A stretch of DNA of 36,295 nucleotides from Bacteroidales bacterium (GCA_022784645.1 JALFZG010000076.1:1-36295); one strand, 5' to 3'; positions 24,568-34,121 are shown, numbered from the stretch's first letter. The notes: generated from the sequence alone by a model not told the origin. Numbers and translations are program-made.

Positions 24568-25638
24568 TTAGGGGCGCACCAATTTTCGAACGGTGTTGCC
24601 TCTTTTTTCGATATAGAAACCATGTTCGGGTGCGGAATCAAGCTGAATACCTTGCAGATTGAAGTAGAGCGGCTCTTCCGAATTAGCATCAAGCGAGGGA
24701 AGGGCTGTATAAGCTTGCCAAATGGCTGCTGCATTCGGAATACCATAGCCCATTTGTGGATCCCAATTGGGGTAGTTGGAAGCCGATTCGATAATCATTC
24801 GGCGAAGATCCATAGCCGAAAGTTGCGGCATGGCTTGTCGTAAGCAAGCCGCCATACCAGCGATTCGGGGTGCAGCGAACGATGTACCATTTTTGCGAAC
24901 ACAACTATCCGCAGAAGGGCTATACACCATACTCTGGAATCCCCAGGCGCTTACTTGTGGCAGTTCGCGACCATCAGCTGTAGGCCCAAACGAAGAGAAT
25001 GGAGCCACAATAGAGTCTTCATCTACAGCTCCTACACACAAGATACTGTCAGCATCTGAAGGAACGGCAATATAATGCCAAGGATCATTCCCATCGTTGC
25101 CTGCTGCCACTACTACTATGCGTCCGTGTCTTGCCGCCTCTGTTGCCGCAAGGCTTACGGCCGATTTGCCGTTGATATTTTCGTATTTCAAGTCGTCATC
25201 CGGGTTATCGAACTGCCTGTAACCCAATGAGATAGTGATGATATCCGCCCCAATGCTGTCTGCATAGCGAATACCCCTCGCAAGGTTGTTCATCTCGCCC
25301 GGATATTCGGCATAAATATCTTCGGTTCGAATCAAGAAATAATTGGCGCCAGGAGCCGTACCTAAAGCTTGTCCCTCATCGTTTTTTTCCGTCAGCATCG
25401 TGGATAAAACCATCGAGCCGTGCGATTCATTGATATCGGTAAAAAACGTAGAATCCTTTTCGAGAAAATCTTTCCAACCGATAATCTGCTCGGTAGGGTA
25501 GGCTGCCGAATCTTGATCCACACCATAAAAACCACCATCGATGACGGCTATCGTAATGCCTTCGCCTCGAAATCCTGCTTCATGGAGCGGCTCAAGACCA
25601 AGGAACCAAGATGATATAAAGAGAAACAGCATGTTCAT
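24568..25638 (-). CDS. Compact S8 (subtilisin-like) serine protease
   Basis: A 356-residue subtilase. The triad is Asp34 in IAVIDGGF, His73 in ESHGSM and Ser253 in NGTSFAAP, with Asn181 (VAAGNDGND) as the oxyanion residue. The catalytic domain begins right after a 14-residue hydrophobic start (MNMLFLFISSWFLG). The roughly 100-residue N-terminal region of related Bacteroidota subtilases is missing, so the propeptide may be absent or supplied elsewhere. The last 35 residues (YFNLQGIQLDS, then HGFYIEKRG and KLVRP) resemble the sorting-like C-terminal tails of secreted Bacteroidales proteins. Upstream start codons in frame were not seen. It converges with the SRP RNA gene and follows rlmD by 82 bp. 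Confidence 0.9.
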   Translation of the reverse strand: MNMLFLFISSWFLGLEPLHEAGFRGEGITIAVIDGGFYGVDQDSAAYPTEQIIGWKDFLEKDSTFFTDINESHGSMVLSTMLTEKNDEGQALGTAPGANYFLIRTEDIYAEYPGEMNNLARGIRYADSIGADIITISLGYRQFDNPDDDLKYENINGKSAVSLAATEAARHGRIVVVAAGNDGNDPWHYIAVPSDADSILCVGAVDEDSIVAPFSSFGPTADGRELPQVSAWGFQSMVYSPSADSCVRKNGTSFAAPRIAGMAACLRQAMPQLSAMDLRRMIIESASNYPNWDPQMGYGIPNAAAIWQAYTALPSLDANSEEPLYFNLQGIQLDSAPEHGFYIEKRGNTVRKLVRP

Positions 25639-25720
25639 ATTTTTCGCTAATTATTCCTTAATAATAACTATATTTTACCCGAAAAACAAGCCCAATGGCT
25701 GCAAATTGCCTATACGACAG

Positions 25721-27136
25721 TTATCGTTTTTCGAGCAACACCACATTCTCCACGTGTTGCGTATGCGGGAACATATCTACTGGCTGCACGCGCGTAACCT
25801 TATAATCGGCATCCATCAATGCCAAATCGCGCGCTTGTGTAGCAGGGTTGCAACTCACATATACAATGCGTTCGGGAGCAGCAAAAAGGATGGTGTTTAC
25901 TACGTCTTCGTCCATGCCTGCACGAGGCGGGTCGGTAATAATCACATCCGGCCGACCATAGCGCTCGATAAATGATTTATCCAGCACTTTCTTCATGTCG
26001 CCCGCAAAGAAAAGGGTATTCTGAATGCCGTTGAATGCGGCATTAATCTTGGCATCTTCGATAGCTTCCGGCACGTATTCGATACCAATCACTTGTCGCG
26101 CTTGTTTGGCAACAAACTGCGCAATCGTGCCGGTACCTGTATAGAGGTCAAACACCAGTTCCGAGCCCGTCAATCCGGCAAAATCACGCGCCACTTTGTA
26201 GAGCTCATACGCTTGCTCCGTATTGGTTTGATAAAACGATTTGGGGCCCACCTTAAACCGCAAATCCTCCATTTCTTCGATGATATGGTCGTTGCCCGCA
26301 TACGTGTGCAGTTCGAGGTCGCCAATCGTATCGTTGAATTTCTCATTAAGCACCCAGATGAGGGCTGTCACCTCCGGAAATGTTTGATGAAGGGCTTCGA
26401 GCAAAGTATCGCGATCGGCAGGACGGTTTTCCGCAAACGAGAGGGTGAGCATCACCTCTCCTTTGTGGTTGCTGCGGAGGATAATCGAACGAAGGAATCC
26501 GCTATGCGTCTTTTCGTCGTAAAACGTGAGCCCGTGCGATTTGGCATAGTCTCTGATGAAATTGCGGATACGATTGTTGAATGCCGGCATCAGGTGGCAT
26601 TCTTCGATATCCAGCACTTTGTCGAAACAGCCGGGAATATGAAAACCGATGCCATACGCTTTGTCAACATTGTCAATTCCCCCTGCTTCACGAATGGTAT
26701 CCCACGATACCCATTTCTTATCGGAGCAACTGAATTCCAGCTTGTTACGATATTCATACACCTTCTTCGAACCCATGATTGGACTGATTTCAGGCAAGGC
26801 AATTTTTCCGATGCGCGTAAGGTTGTCCACAATCTGCTGTTGCTTGTATTTGAGTTGCTCTTCGTATGGCAAAATCTGCCATTTGCAGCCACCACATTCG
26901 CCATAGTGCTTGCATGTTGGGGCACAACGATTATCTGCATATTTTACAAAACGCTCCACACGCGCTTCCATGAAGCTGTGTTTCTTCTTTGTAATCTGCA
27001 AATCCACAATGTCGCCCGGAACGCAATAGGGCACAAACACTACACAATCGTTGATGCGCGTAAGTGCCTTGCCTTCAGCGGCCACACCTGTAATCTCAAC
27101 GCCTTCAATCAAAGGCAGGTTTTTCTTTTTTCCCAT
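25721..27136 (-). CDS. rlmD: 23S rRNA (uracil-5-)-methyltransferase RlmD-like
   Basis: A 471-residue TrmA/RlmD-family RNA m5U methyltransferase. An N-terminal TRAM domain (about 5-65) precedes the iron-sulfur motif: Cys75, Cys81 and Cys84 in CKHYGECGGCKW, with Cys180 (IEECHLMP) as likely fourth ligand. VFDLYTGTGTIAQFV is the SAM-binding motif, and DPPRAGMDEDV and YVSCNPATQARDL (catalytic Cys429) are the active-site motifs. RlmD methylates U1939 of 23S rRNA in E. coli; Bacteroidota often have several paralogues, so target assignment is less certain. It starts 10 bp after the golvesin-domain gene. Confidence 0.9.
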   Translation of the reverse strand: MGKKKNLPLIEGVEITGVAAEGKALTRINDCVVFVPYCVPGDIVDLQITKKKHSFMEARVERFVKYADNRCAPTCKHYGECGGCKWQILPYEEQLKYKQQQIVDNLTRIGKIALPEISPIMGSKKVYEYRNKLEFSCSDKKWVSWDTIREAGGIDNVDKAYGIGFHIPGCFDKVLDIEECHLMPAFNNRIRNFIRDYAKSHGLTFYDEKTHSGFLRSIILRSNHKGEVMLTLSFAENRPADRDTLLEALHQTFPEVTALIWVLNEKFNDTIGDLELHTYAGNDHIIEEMEDLRFKVGPKSFYQTNTEQAYELYKVARDFAGLTGSELVFDLYTGTGTIAQFVAKQARQVIGIEYVPEAIEDAKINAAFNGIQNTLFFAGDMKKVLDKSFIERYGRPDVIITDPPRAGMDEDVVNTILFAAPERIVYVSCNPATQARDLALMDADYKVTRVQPVDMFPHTQHVENVVLLEKR

Positions 27137-27146
27137 TAATATGCTA

Positions 27147-30077
27147 TTATTTCGTCAACCAATTTACGCACTCTCGGTACAATGTATCGAAGTCTTCAAG
27201 GCTCTCCAGTGCAAATCCGAAAATGAGTTGTTTGTTTTCTCCTTCAAACGCAATACCGGCTCCAATACGTGAGTCTCCGTAGCGTGCAATACGTACGGCC
27301 CCATTGGTGGGGTTCAGTCCATCGGGCGATTCGCACGGCAGAATCTTGCTGTTTTGCTCCATCACCAATTGTGCCTCAAGATTGGCAAACGGCTTGAGCA
27401 TACGAATATCACCCGTCTTCGATGCCTTGTCAGCACTTCCGGTATAGTGGAGCACCTCGCTCGTAAATGCCTTATCGTCTTTAGCAAACATCTCACTGCC
27501 GATATAGGCTCCACTCAACAGCAGACGACCCTTATAATCGGTAAGCACTTTACGAAGTTGAGGCGTAAAAATCTCGTATGCCGTACGCACTTTTTCCGTA
27601 CCAATCGAGCTCTTCTTCTGCTTGCCGAATATCAAATCTACAAACGCATATTCTTCAGCAATCGTATCGAGCGATGAAGCCGAACAAGATACATACGAAT
27701 AGCCTAAATCGGCGAGCACTTTACCATGTTTGGATGGCATATCGAAGGTGTTGCCGATAGGCGTAAGATACTGCTTATCGGTGTAGCAGGTGCCAAATCC
27801 GCAATTGTCATCGGTCACCCAAGGCAGGTTGCGCTCAAACTCAAACTGTTCGCCAATATAAATGGGTTCGCTCATGTAGCCAATGCCGAAATGGTTGGGC
27901 TTGAAGCCGGCAAAGGTAGAGTCTTTGGACTCGAAATGTTCGGGTGCACTTACGCGGTCGAAACCGTTTACAATCAGTACTTTACCGCGTTCGTTCGCAG
28001 CTTTGTACGCACTCAAAATCTCAGAGGGGAAAGAGATGCCGCCCTCGTTGCCTGCTACCACTTTATAGTCATAACGCACACCCTGTTCGAGCGCGAGCGT
28101 GAGTTCATTCGTCTTCACTTTTTGGCCATTATCCCAATCCTCGCCAGCACGTCTCGTATAAACTACATAATACGTAGGAGTGGCGGTTGCTTCAAGCGAA
28201 TCCACACGCTCTTTCCAGCGCAAAACCACCTGTTTTTCGTCTTTGAATTGGATGCTGAAATCCTTTACGGGCAAAGGCTGCACCACGTATGGTGTGCCGT
28301 ATTGCTCGTGGTTGAAACGGAGCATCGACTTATAGATGGCGCGGCTCACCACGAAGCGGAAGCCCGGGTCGAGGCCGTATTTCATATCCGCGAAATTCTG
28401 ATGCGAGAGGAACTCCAGTAAAACGGTCGGCACTTTGGGTTTACGGCTTTCGGCATAACTTGAGTTATGAAGTCTGCGTCTGGTCCATTCGGGGGCATAA
28501 AGTGCGCGCACATCATTCACGAGTTGCGTCTGCATATAATCGGCAAAATCGCGCGAGAGTTGACGAGTGGCACCCGTTGGGAAGGTCTTGTTTTTCTCAT
28601 CGTCCCAACTCGTATAAATGACGAGTGTACCGATAATCTCGTTCCAGGGGGTAGTGCCGGCATCGGTATGGAAAGCGAGTGCAAGTTCTACCGGAATGCC
28701 CAAACCTTCACCATCGGGATAGACGGCACTACCGCCAGCCAACCAATTGATCCAATTACCGCGGGTGGCATAATCATCGGTATAGTCGTTTTTGGAACCC
28801 GTGTAGTTATAAATGGAATCGGGCACACCACTGTATTGCTGCCAATATCGGCTGGCTTCCTGCCAACGCGGGAAACCGCTTACTTCGGCTATCTCTTTGG
28901 CTTGCTCGCGCGGAAGTACAACAGTCTCTTGCTCCTGCTTCTTGCGCTTGCTCTGGCCGTTTTCCTTAGCAGACGGCACGTTCTCGATAATACTCTGATT
29001 GGGGTAACGTGCAACGCTGCCCCAGCCGCCACCAAAGCGTATGGCATCTGAGGTGAGCACCTTGCCGCAATGCTTGCTGCTGACGCTAACGTAGTTCTTT
29101 GTGGCATCGGTACCAAAGCGGAAGGTACCGAGATAAATCCACGTGCCACCACCCATCTGCTGATTGACGCTATATTCCGTCAGCACACCTTCGTGCATCA
29201 CTTGATATTCTGCTTTATCCGTGCTGCTTGGCAACGATTTGTAAGAAATATACACGGCATATTCGCCCTCTTCGGGAATTTCGGGGGTGTAGGTCAACGT
29301 GTCGTTGGCTTCTTTAGTAAACGAATAACCGCCAAAGGTAAACGGATTTTCTCCCTCAAACAGCACGCCATCGGGAATAGCGCCCCAACCGCCTTCTGCC
29401 TGTTGCCAGGTGCCGGCATTGGCTGTGGCATCATCTACGATAACCTCGTTGAGCTGTCGGTCTCGCTCTCTCGGCATCATCACTACCGCACCCGCATTCT
29501 CGAGCATCGGAGCAAGGAAGGGTAGGGTGTAGCCCGAAGTGTAGAGGTCCTCCACGGTGGTGAACATCTTCGCACGTTGCCAAAGCCAGCGCTCCAAGCC
29601 CTGGTGGTAATAGATACCATGGCTACCATATATTACGATATGGCGGTTGTCCAACCCCTTGGGCGCACTATAAGCGCGCGACTTATTCTGAATCAAAGGC
29701 GTGGTTTCGGGAATCGTGATATGCGTTCCTTTACCCGTACGCTTACGATGGATAGACGTGATGAGCGTGCTCAGTTCCACCCCATCAGAATAGAGCACCA
29801 CTTTGGCGGTGTTGCGGCCAATCAACTCGCGACTTGCCACATGCGTGAGCGTGTCGAGAAGAGCAGGGGAAATGGATAAATGGCCGAGCGTCTGGTTGGT
29901 GTAAACATGATAACGACCATTAATCTGACGAACTTGTTTCACTTGTACGTTGCCAATCTGCCTAGCTTGCAGTTGGGCTACCGAATCGAGTGACTGAGCG
30001 AGCGATTGTTTGTCGAATGCCATTGCCCCAAGACTGATACTCAAAAGGAGAACAAGGGCTGTAAATTTTGTTTTCAT
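27147..30077 (-). CDS. Secreted golvesin-domain / amidase-like protein ('xanthan lyase' type)
   Basis: A 976-residue secreted protein (signal peptide 1-20, ending GAMA). After an N-terminal region, a golvesin C-terminal-like beta-sandwich is seen (EEGEYAVYISYKSLPSS through GGTWIYLGTFRF). Then comes a segment like N-acetylmuramoyl-L-alanine amidases: the Glu/His-containing IPVELALAFHTDAG and VPTVLLEFLSHQN, where a Glu near the end is catalytic in that family. An Fn3-like domain (FSIQFKDEKQVVLRWKE onward) and a long C-terminal domain follow. Bacteroidales copies are often labelled 'xanthan lyase', a name with little support. Cell-wall or glycan cleavage is the likely role. A strong promoter lies upstream (30171-30178). 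Confidence 0.85.
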   Translation of the reverse strand: MKTKFTALVLLLSISLGAMAFDKQSLAQSLDSVAQLQARQIGNVQVKQVRQINGRYHVYTNQTLGHLSISPALLDTLTHVASRELIGRNTAKVVLYSDGVELSTLITSIHRKRTGKGTHITIPETTPLIQNKSRAYSAPKGLDNRHIVIYGSHGIYYHQGLERWLWQRAKMFTTVEDLYTSGYTLPFLAPMLENAGAVVMMPRERDRQLNEVIVDDATANAGTWQQAEGGWGAIPDGVLFEGENPFTFGGYSFTKEANDTLTYTPEIPEEGEYAVYISYKSLPSSTDKAEYQVMHEGVLTEYSVNQQMGGGTWIYLGTFRFGTDATKNYVSVSSKHCGKVLTSDAIRFGGGWGSVARYPNQSIIENVPSAKENGQSKRKKQEQETVVLPREQAKEIAEVSGFPRWQEASRYWQQYSGVPDSIYNYTGSKNDYTDDYATRGNWINWLAGGSAVYPDGEGLGIPVELALAFHTDAGTTPWNEIIGTLVIYTSWDDEKNKTFPTGATRQLSRDFADYMQTQLVNDVRALYAPEWTRRRLHNSSYAESRKPKVPTVLLEFLSHQNFADMKYGLDPGFRFVVSRAIYKSMLRFNHEQYGTPYVVQPLPVKDFSIQFKDEKQVVLRWKERVDSLEATATPTYYVVYTRRAGEDWDNGQKVKTNELTLALEQGVRYDYKVVAGNEGGISFPSEILSAYKAANERGKVLIVNGFDRVSAPEHFESKDSTFAGFKPNHFGIGYMSEPIYIGEQFEFERNLPWVTDDNCGFGTCYTDKQYLTPIGNTFDMPSKHGKVLADLGYSYVSCSASSLDTIAEEYAFVDLIFGKQKKSSIGTEKVRTAYEIFTPQLRKVLTDYKGRLLLSGAYIGSEMFAKDDKAFTSEVLHYTGSADKASKTGDIRMLKPFANLEAQLVMEQNSKILPCESPDGLNPTNGAVRIARYGDSRIGAGIAFEGENKQLIFGFALESLEDFDTLYRECVNWLTK

Positions 30078-30170
30078 TGCTGTTGTTTTTTGAAAGTGGG
30101 AGATTTGTACCCACTATATGAATGAGGAGGTGTTTGTTTGGAATGCTATTACGATGCGTGCCTTCTTGTG

Positions 30171-30178
30171 CAAAGGTA
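30171..30178 (-). promoter_or_regulatory. Promoter of the golvesin-domain gene (TACCTTTG)
   Basis: On the minus strand TACCTTTG fits TAnnTTTG, and TTTG lies 20 nt upstream, an ideal -33/-7 spacing for Bacteroidota. The start codon is about 95 bp downstream. Confidence 0.75.
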
Positions 30179-30301
30179 CAAATCGGTCGCAAAATTAACA
30201 AATTTTTCCGTTTTATGCAAAAAATATCCTCAAAAATAGTAAAAAATCGTCATTTTTCGCGCGCACACGCAATTATTTTAGGTAATATCAAAAATTTTTC
30301 G

Positions 30302-30309
30302 TATCTTTG
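30302..30309 (+). promoter_or_regulatory. Promoter of the cytidine deaminase gene (TATCTTTG)
   Basis: TATCTTTG, followed by CAAACCG, fits TAnnTTTG. It is divergent to the promoter at 30171-30178. The leader to the TTG start at 30433 is about 115 nt long and contains a small GGG/CCC hairpin near 30400. The rest of the 30078-30432 gap shows only AT-rich sequence. Confidence 0.7.
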
Positions 30310-30432
30310 CAAACCGAATTTTGCCCAAAAACGACTGATGTATGTTGAAAAGTCAAGGGCGAATCGTGGTAAAAAATTTATTTATTGTAAATCCATAGGG
30401 CTCAACAACCCCATATTTAAACATTTTGCCAA

Positions 30433-30915
30433 TTGAAAACGTTCACCATTCAGAGCCAAGTAACGGCTTATAATCAAAACGAACTGCCGGCTGATATCCG
30501 CGAATTGGTAGAAGCCGCCAAGGAGAATGTATCGCACTCGTATAGTCCGTATTCGCATTTCGCGGTGAGTGCGGCTATCCGTCTTGCGGATGGCACCATC
30601 ATGCGTGGCACCAATCAAGAGAATTGCGCCTATCCATCGGGCCTTTGTGCGGAACGAACAACGCTCTTTTATGCGCATTCACTACACCCCGACTTGGCGG
30701 TTACGGCTATCGCCATCTGCTGTTTTTCCGATGGGCATTTTACCCCTCAACCCGGTTCGCCTTGTGGAGCTTGCAGACAGGTGATGACCGAATTTGAGCA
30801 TATTGCGGGCCAACCGATGCAAGTGATATTATATGGAGAAGAAGAGACGTATGTGTTCCGCTCAGCTGCTGATTTACTGCCACTTACGTTTGTGCCGGAA
30901 TCGCTCCATTGCTGA
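30433..30915 (+). CDS. cdd: Cytidine deaminase
   Basis: A 160-residue homotetrameric-type cytidine deaminase, which converts cytidine and deoxycytidine to uridines in pyrimidine salvage. The zinc site is complete: Cys72-Ala-Glu74 (CAE) and Pro110-Cys111-Gly-Ala-Cys114. The substrate region SYSPYSHFAVSAAI and NQENCAYPSGLCAERTT are canonical. The start is probably TTG at 30433, because no ATG or GTG occurs in frame before the conserved domain and a stop codon lies 15 bp upstream. A TTG start suggests modest expression. The permease gene lptF/G follows after 96 bp. Confidence 0.95.
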   Translation: MKTFTIQSQVTAYNQNELPADIRELVEAAKENVSHSYSPYSHFAVSAAIRLADGTIMRGTNQENCAYPSGLCAERTTLFYAHSLHPDLAVTAIAICCFSDGHFTPQPGSPCGACRQVMTEFEHIAGQPMQVILYGEEETYVFRSAADLLPLTFVPESLHC

Positions 30916-31011
30916 CAATGAGCGAATCAACAGCCTCTTCTGATTTGAATCCAACGAAAAAAATGCTCTATATAGAAAACGACAGAACCTCTATATAGCT
31001 CTACTGAAGAA

Positions 31012-32643
31012 ATGAATTTTCGTCTGAAAAAACTCGACCTTTATATGCTCAAGAGTTTTCTTGGGCTTTTCTTGATGACGTTCTTCATTTGCGCCCTTAT
31101 CCTGCTTATGCAGTTTATGTGGATGCACGTGAAGGACCTTGTGGGGAAGGGTATTGAGCTGTCGGTTTTGGCGGAGTTTTTTATTTATGCGTTCTGTACG
31201 GTGGTGCCTTTGGCCCTTCCGCTTGCCATTCTTTTAGCTTCGCTGATGACTTTTGGCAATATGGGCGAACGGTTTGAACTGACCGCCATGAAATCAGCAG
31301 GTATCTCGCTGTTCCGCATCATGCGTTCGCTCATCGTAGCCGTGTCGCTCATCTGTGTTGGCGCCTTCTTTTTCTCTAACAACGTCTTGCCTATTTCTCA
31401 AACCAAACTCTGGGCGCTCATCTTCTCCCTTCGGCAGAAATCGCCCGAAATGGATATCCCGGAAGGCGAGTTTTACGATGGCATTTCCGGCTATAATTTC
31501 TACGTGGAGCATAAGAATCACAAGACGGGCATGCTCTACGATATGATGATATATGATTATTCGGAGGGCTTTAAAGATGCCAAAGTGATGGTGGCCGACT
31601 CGGGAATGATCTATTTTACGGCTGATAAGAAGTATTTGATACTCAAGCTGTTCAGTGGGGAATCATTTGAGAATATCGACCAACAACAGCAGAAAGCTAC
31701 CGATACCAAACAACGTATTCCATACCGACGAGAGACGTTTTCGATGAAGAGTATCATGATTGATTTCTCTACTGAGTTTGAACGGTATGATGAGTCGGTT
31801 TTGCAAGACCAACATGTGGCTAAGAATGTAGGCCAACTCATCGAATCGATTGATTCTGTTCAGGTGCTTGCTCACCAGCGTAGTCGGCAGCAGAGCACGG
31901 AAATGATTGACTCCAAATACTTCGGTCGCGAGCGCCAAGCTGGCCGTCAACTGCCGCCCGTGGAATTGGATCAGGTTGAGACGCATCAGATCAAGGATCT
32001 CTATGAACGGTTTGAGCCGTATCAGAAAGTGGCAGCTATGCAAGCAGCGCTCGATAAGGCTAAGGCTCAGTCCGATCAATTTGAATACAACGCCATCCTG
32101 CTTGATGAGTTTAAGCGATACGTCCGCAAGCACGAAGTGGAGCTCTATCGCAAGTTCACCCTCGCCTTTGCTTGCTTTATCTTCTTCTTTATTGGCGCCC
32201 CCTTAGGAGCAATCATCCGTAAGGGTGGTATGGGCGCACCGGTGGTAATCAGTGTGGTGATGTTCATCATCTATTATATCATTGACAACACCGGCTATAA
32301 GATGGCTCGTGAGGCGCTCTGGCCTTCATGGGCGGGTATGTGGCTATCGAGTTTTGTGTTGCTCCCCATTGGCGTATTTCTAACGTATAAAGCCACCCAT
32401 GATTCCGCCCTCTTCAACCCCGAAGCATGGGTGAAAATATTTGAAAATGCTCGCCGAAAACTTACGCCCATTTTCAATAAAATCCGCCATAAGATGCGTC
32501 CGTTGACCGACCCAATCATGCGTTGGTGGAGGCCCGTTCAAGCCAAGTGGCAACGGATTATACTACCGCTCAAAAAGAAGAGCAACACGTTTGGCATGAA
32601 AATTGTAAATATTAAATCAAGAATGTTTAACCATAAAAAGTAA
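31012..32643 (+). CDS. LptF/LptG-family permease (LPS export)
   Basis: A 543-residue YjgP/YjgQ-family protein, an inner-membrane part of the LptB2FG complex that extracts lipopolysaccharide. Three helices lie near the N-terminus (about 15-38, 55-80 and 100-125), a periplasmic beta-jellyroll occupies the middle, and three helices lie at about 380-460. FELTAMKSAGISLFRIM is the family's coupling-helix signature, and GAPLGAIIRKGGMGAPVVISV the second. Bacteroidota have LptF/G-type proteins of this plan, and the paralogue cannot be assigned. The C-terminal 65 residues are a very basic tail with many Arg, Lys and Trp, not typical of E. coli LptG. The next gene starts 5 bp downstream. Confidence 0.92.
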   Translation: MNFRLKKLDLYMLKSFLGLFLMTFFICALILLMQFMWMHVKDLVGKGIELSVLAEFFIYAFCTVVPLALPLAILLASLMTFGNMGERFELTAMKSAGISLFRIMRSLIVAVSLICVGAFFFSNNVLPISQTKLWALIFSLRQKSPEMDIPEGEFYDGISGYNFYVEHKNHKTGMLYDMMIYDYSEGFKDAKVMVADSGMIYFTADKKYLILKLFSGESFENIDQQQQKATDTKQRIPYRRETFSMKSIMIDFSTEFERYDESVLQDQHVAKNVGQLIESIDSVQVLAHQRSRQQSTEMIDSKYFGRERQAGRQLPPVELDQVETHQIKDLYERFEPYQKVAAMQAALDKAKAQSDQFEYNAILLDEFKRYVRKHEVELYRKFTLAFACFIFFFIGAPLGAIIRKGGMGAPVVISVVMFIIYYIIDNTGYKMAREALWPSWAGMWLSSFVLLPIGVFLTYKATHDSALFNPEAWVKIFENARRKLTPIFNKIRHKMRPLTDPIMRWWRPVQAKWQRIILPLKKKSNTFGMKIVNIKSRMFNHKK

Positions 32644-32648
32644 CGATT

Positions 32649-34121
32649 ATGAAAACCCGTTTTTCACTCATCCTCATGAGCCTTTTCATGGCTCTCGGAT
32701 GGTCCGCTCGCGCGGATGAGACCATTACCGTTACAGCTAACAACGCCGACATCTCGGCCAACCTCGATTTGAAAGCCGTTGCTACGCTGTTCGGCCAGTC
32801 CAAGAACCTCGAGGAGTTTGAGCAGGCGCTGAACTCTGAAGACTCTCGTATCTCTAACCTCGACCTCAATGCCGATGGCATTGTAGATTACTTACGCATT
32901 GTAGAGACTGCTGAAGGGCAAAAACACCTGATTCTCATTCAGGCTGTTTTGGCTAAGGATATCTTCCAAGACGTAGCTTCTATCTATGTGGAGAAAGATG
33001 AAGTAACCAATGAGATCACTACGCAAATCATTGGTAATGAGTATCTCTATGGTGTAAACTATATCGTTGAACCCGTTTATTACGTCAATCCGTTTATCTA
33101 CGATTGGTTCTTCTATAATCCCCATTGGTACTGCTATTCTTCCCTTTGGTATTGGGATTATTGGCCGTATTGGTACCATCCGTTCCATTGTTGGGCTATG
33201 CATGACTACTGGCATCATATCTATGACTACCACTATCATCACCACTATTGCTCTTATCGCCATCCGGCTCATCCGGCTCCGCACTATGCGCCCATGGCTC
33301 AAAACAACAAGAATCGTCGTGGCGACTATGCAACGCGTCATCCCGAGCAGAGTTTCAGCAGTCGTACGGCCAACGTACGTGGTGCCGATGGCCGAGGTGT
33401 AAGCAATGCGCGTCAGCTTCAGCCTACTCGCAACGCAGTAGCAGCGGCTCGTACTGCTGGTTCACGAGAAATGGCTGCCTCCTCCAGCCGAACAGCCGCC
33501 TCTTCTAATCGAACGGCTGCTAATGCTTCTTCTTCGCGCGTTTCGCAAGTGGATCGCACCTTCGGTAGCCAAAACACCCGTGTAGCTGCTTCGTCGGCTC
33601 GTTCAGCCTCGTCAAACGGCTCACGTGGTACCACTACCGCTGCTGCTACTCGTGGCACTTCTGCATCTGCTACTGCTTCTGCAACTCGTCAGGCAGTTGC
33701 CAATGGAACCTCTCGTACGGCTGTGCCGTCTGTTAACCGAAGTTCAGCAGCTGCTTCTGCAACTCGTAGTTCTACCACAACGGCTACCCGCAGCTCTTCG
33801 ACTTCAACTGCAACCCGCAGCTCTGCTACTTCCACTGCTACTCGCAGCTCTTCTTCAGCGGCCACTCGCAGTTCAGTAAACAGCAGCTATCGCAGTTCGT
33901 CGAGCTCGGCAGCACAGCGCTCATCTGCTCCCGCTCGCACCAGTTCCTACTCGGGAGGCAGCACGTCTCGCAGTTCCTCGTCCGGCTCATATAGTAGCGG
34001 CTCTCGCAGTTCGTCATCCGGTTCGTTTAGTGGCGGCTCACGCAGCTCCTCGTCCGGCTCGTATAGTGGCGGCTCCTCATCTTCCAGCTCCAGCCGTGGT
34101 GGCGGCAGCACCCGCCGTTGA
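32649..34121 (+). CDS. Secreted His/Tyr/Trp-rich, Ser-rich repeat protein
   Basis: A 490-residue protein with a signal peptide (1-22, ending SARA). Residues 23-130 are a compact domain with an EF-hand/dockerin-like loop DLNADGIVDYLRI at 72-84 (Asp72, Asn74, Asp76, Asp80), a feature of some Bacteroidota secreted proteins. Residues 133-213 are very rich in Tyr, Trp, His and Phe with few Lys. Residues from about 235 are low-complexity Ser/Thr/Ala/Arg, ending in three 12-residue repeats (SRSSSSGSYSSG and variants; 36-bp units at 33966-34073). I know similar Bacteroidota proteins without a proven function. It is likely co-transcribed with the LptF/G gene (5-bp gap) and a terminator hairpin follows. 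An envelope or surface-coat role is inference. Confidence 0.85.
   Translation: MKTRFSLILMSLFMALGWSARADETITVTANNADISANLDLKAVATLFGQSKNLEEFEQALNSEDSRISNLDLNADGIVDYLRIVETAEGQKHLILIQAVLAKDIFQDVASIYVEKDEVTNEITTQIIGNEYLYGVNYIVEPVYYVNPFIYDWFFYNPHWYCYSSLWYWDYWPYWYHPFHCWAMHDYWHHIYDYHYHHHYCSYRHPAHPAPHYAPMAQNNKNRRGDYATRHPEQSFSSRTANVRGADGRGVSNARQLQPTRNAVAAARTAGSREMAASSSRTAASSNRTAANASSSRVSQVDRTFGSQNTRVAASSARSASSNGSRGTTTAAATRGTSASATASATRQAVANGTSRTAVPSVNRSSAAASATRSSTTTATRSSSTSTATRSSATSTATRSSSSAATRSSVNSSYRSSSSSAAQRSSAPARTSSYSGGSTSRSSSSGSYSSGSRSSSSGSFSGGSRSSSSGSYSGGSSSSSSSRGGGSTRR
33966..34073 (+). repeat. Three 36-bp coding repeats (12 residues each)
   Basis: Units at 33966-34001, 34002-34037 and 34038-34073 encode SRSSSSGSYSSG, SRSSSSGSFSGG and SRSSSSGSYSGG. 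The DNA is about 80-90% identical between units, so they arose by tandem duplication and may vary in number between strains. Confidence 0.85.

Noticed and set aside
26093..27139. 348-codon plus-strand reading frame
   Set aside because: It is antisense to rlmD, whose motifs are complete.
30078..30432. Riboswitch in the cdd leader
   Set aside because: Only a weak GGG/CCC hairpin is visible and no conserved aptamer motif was recognised.
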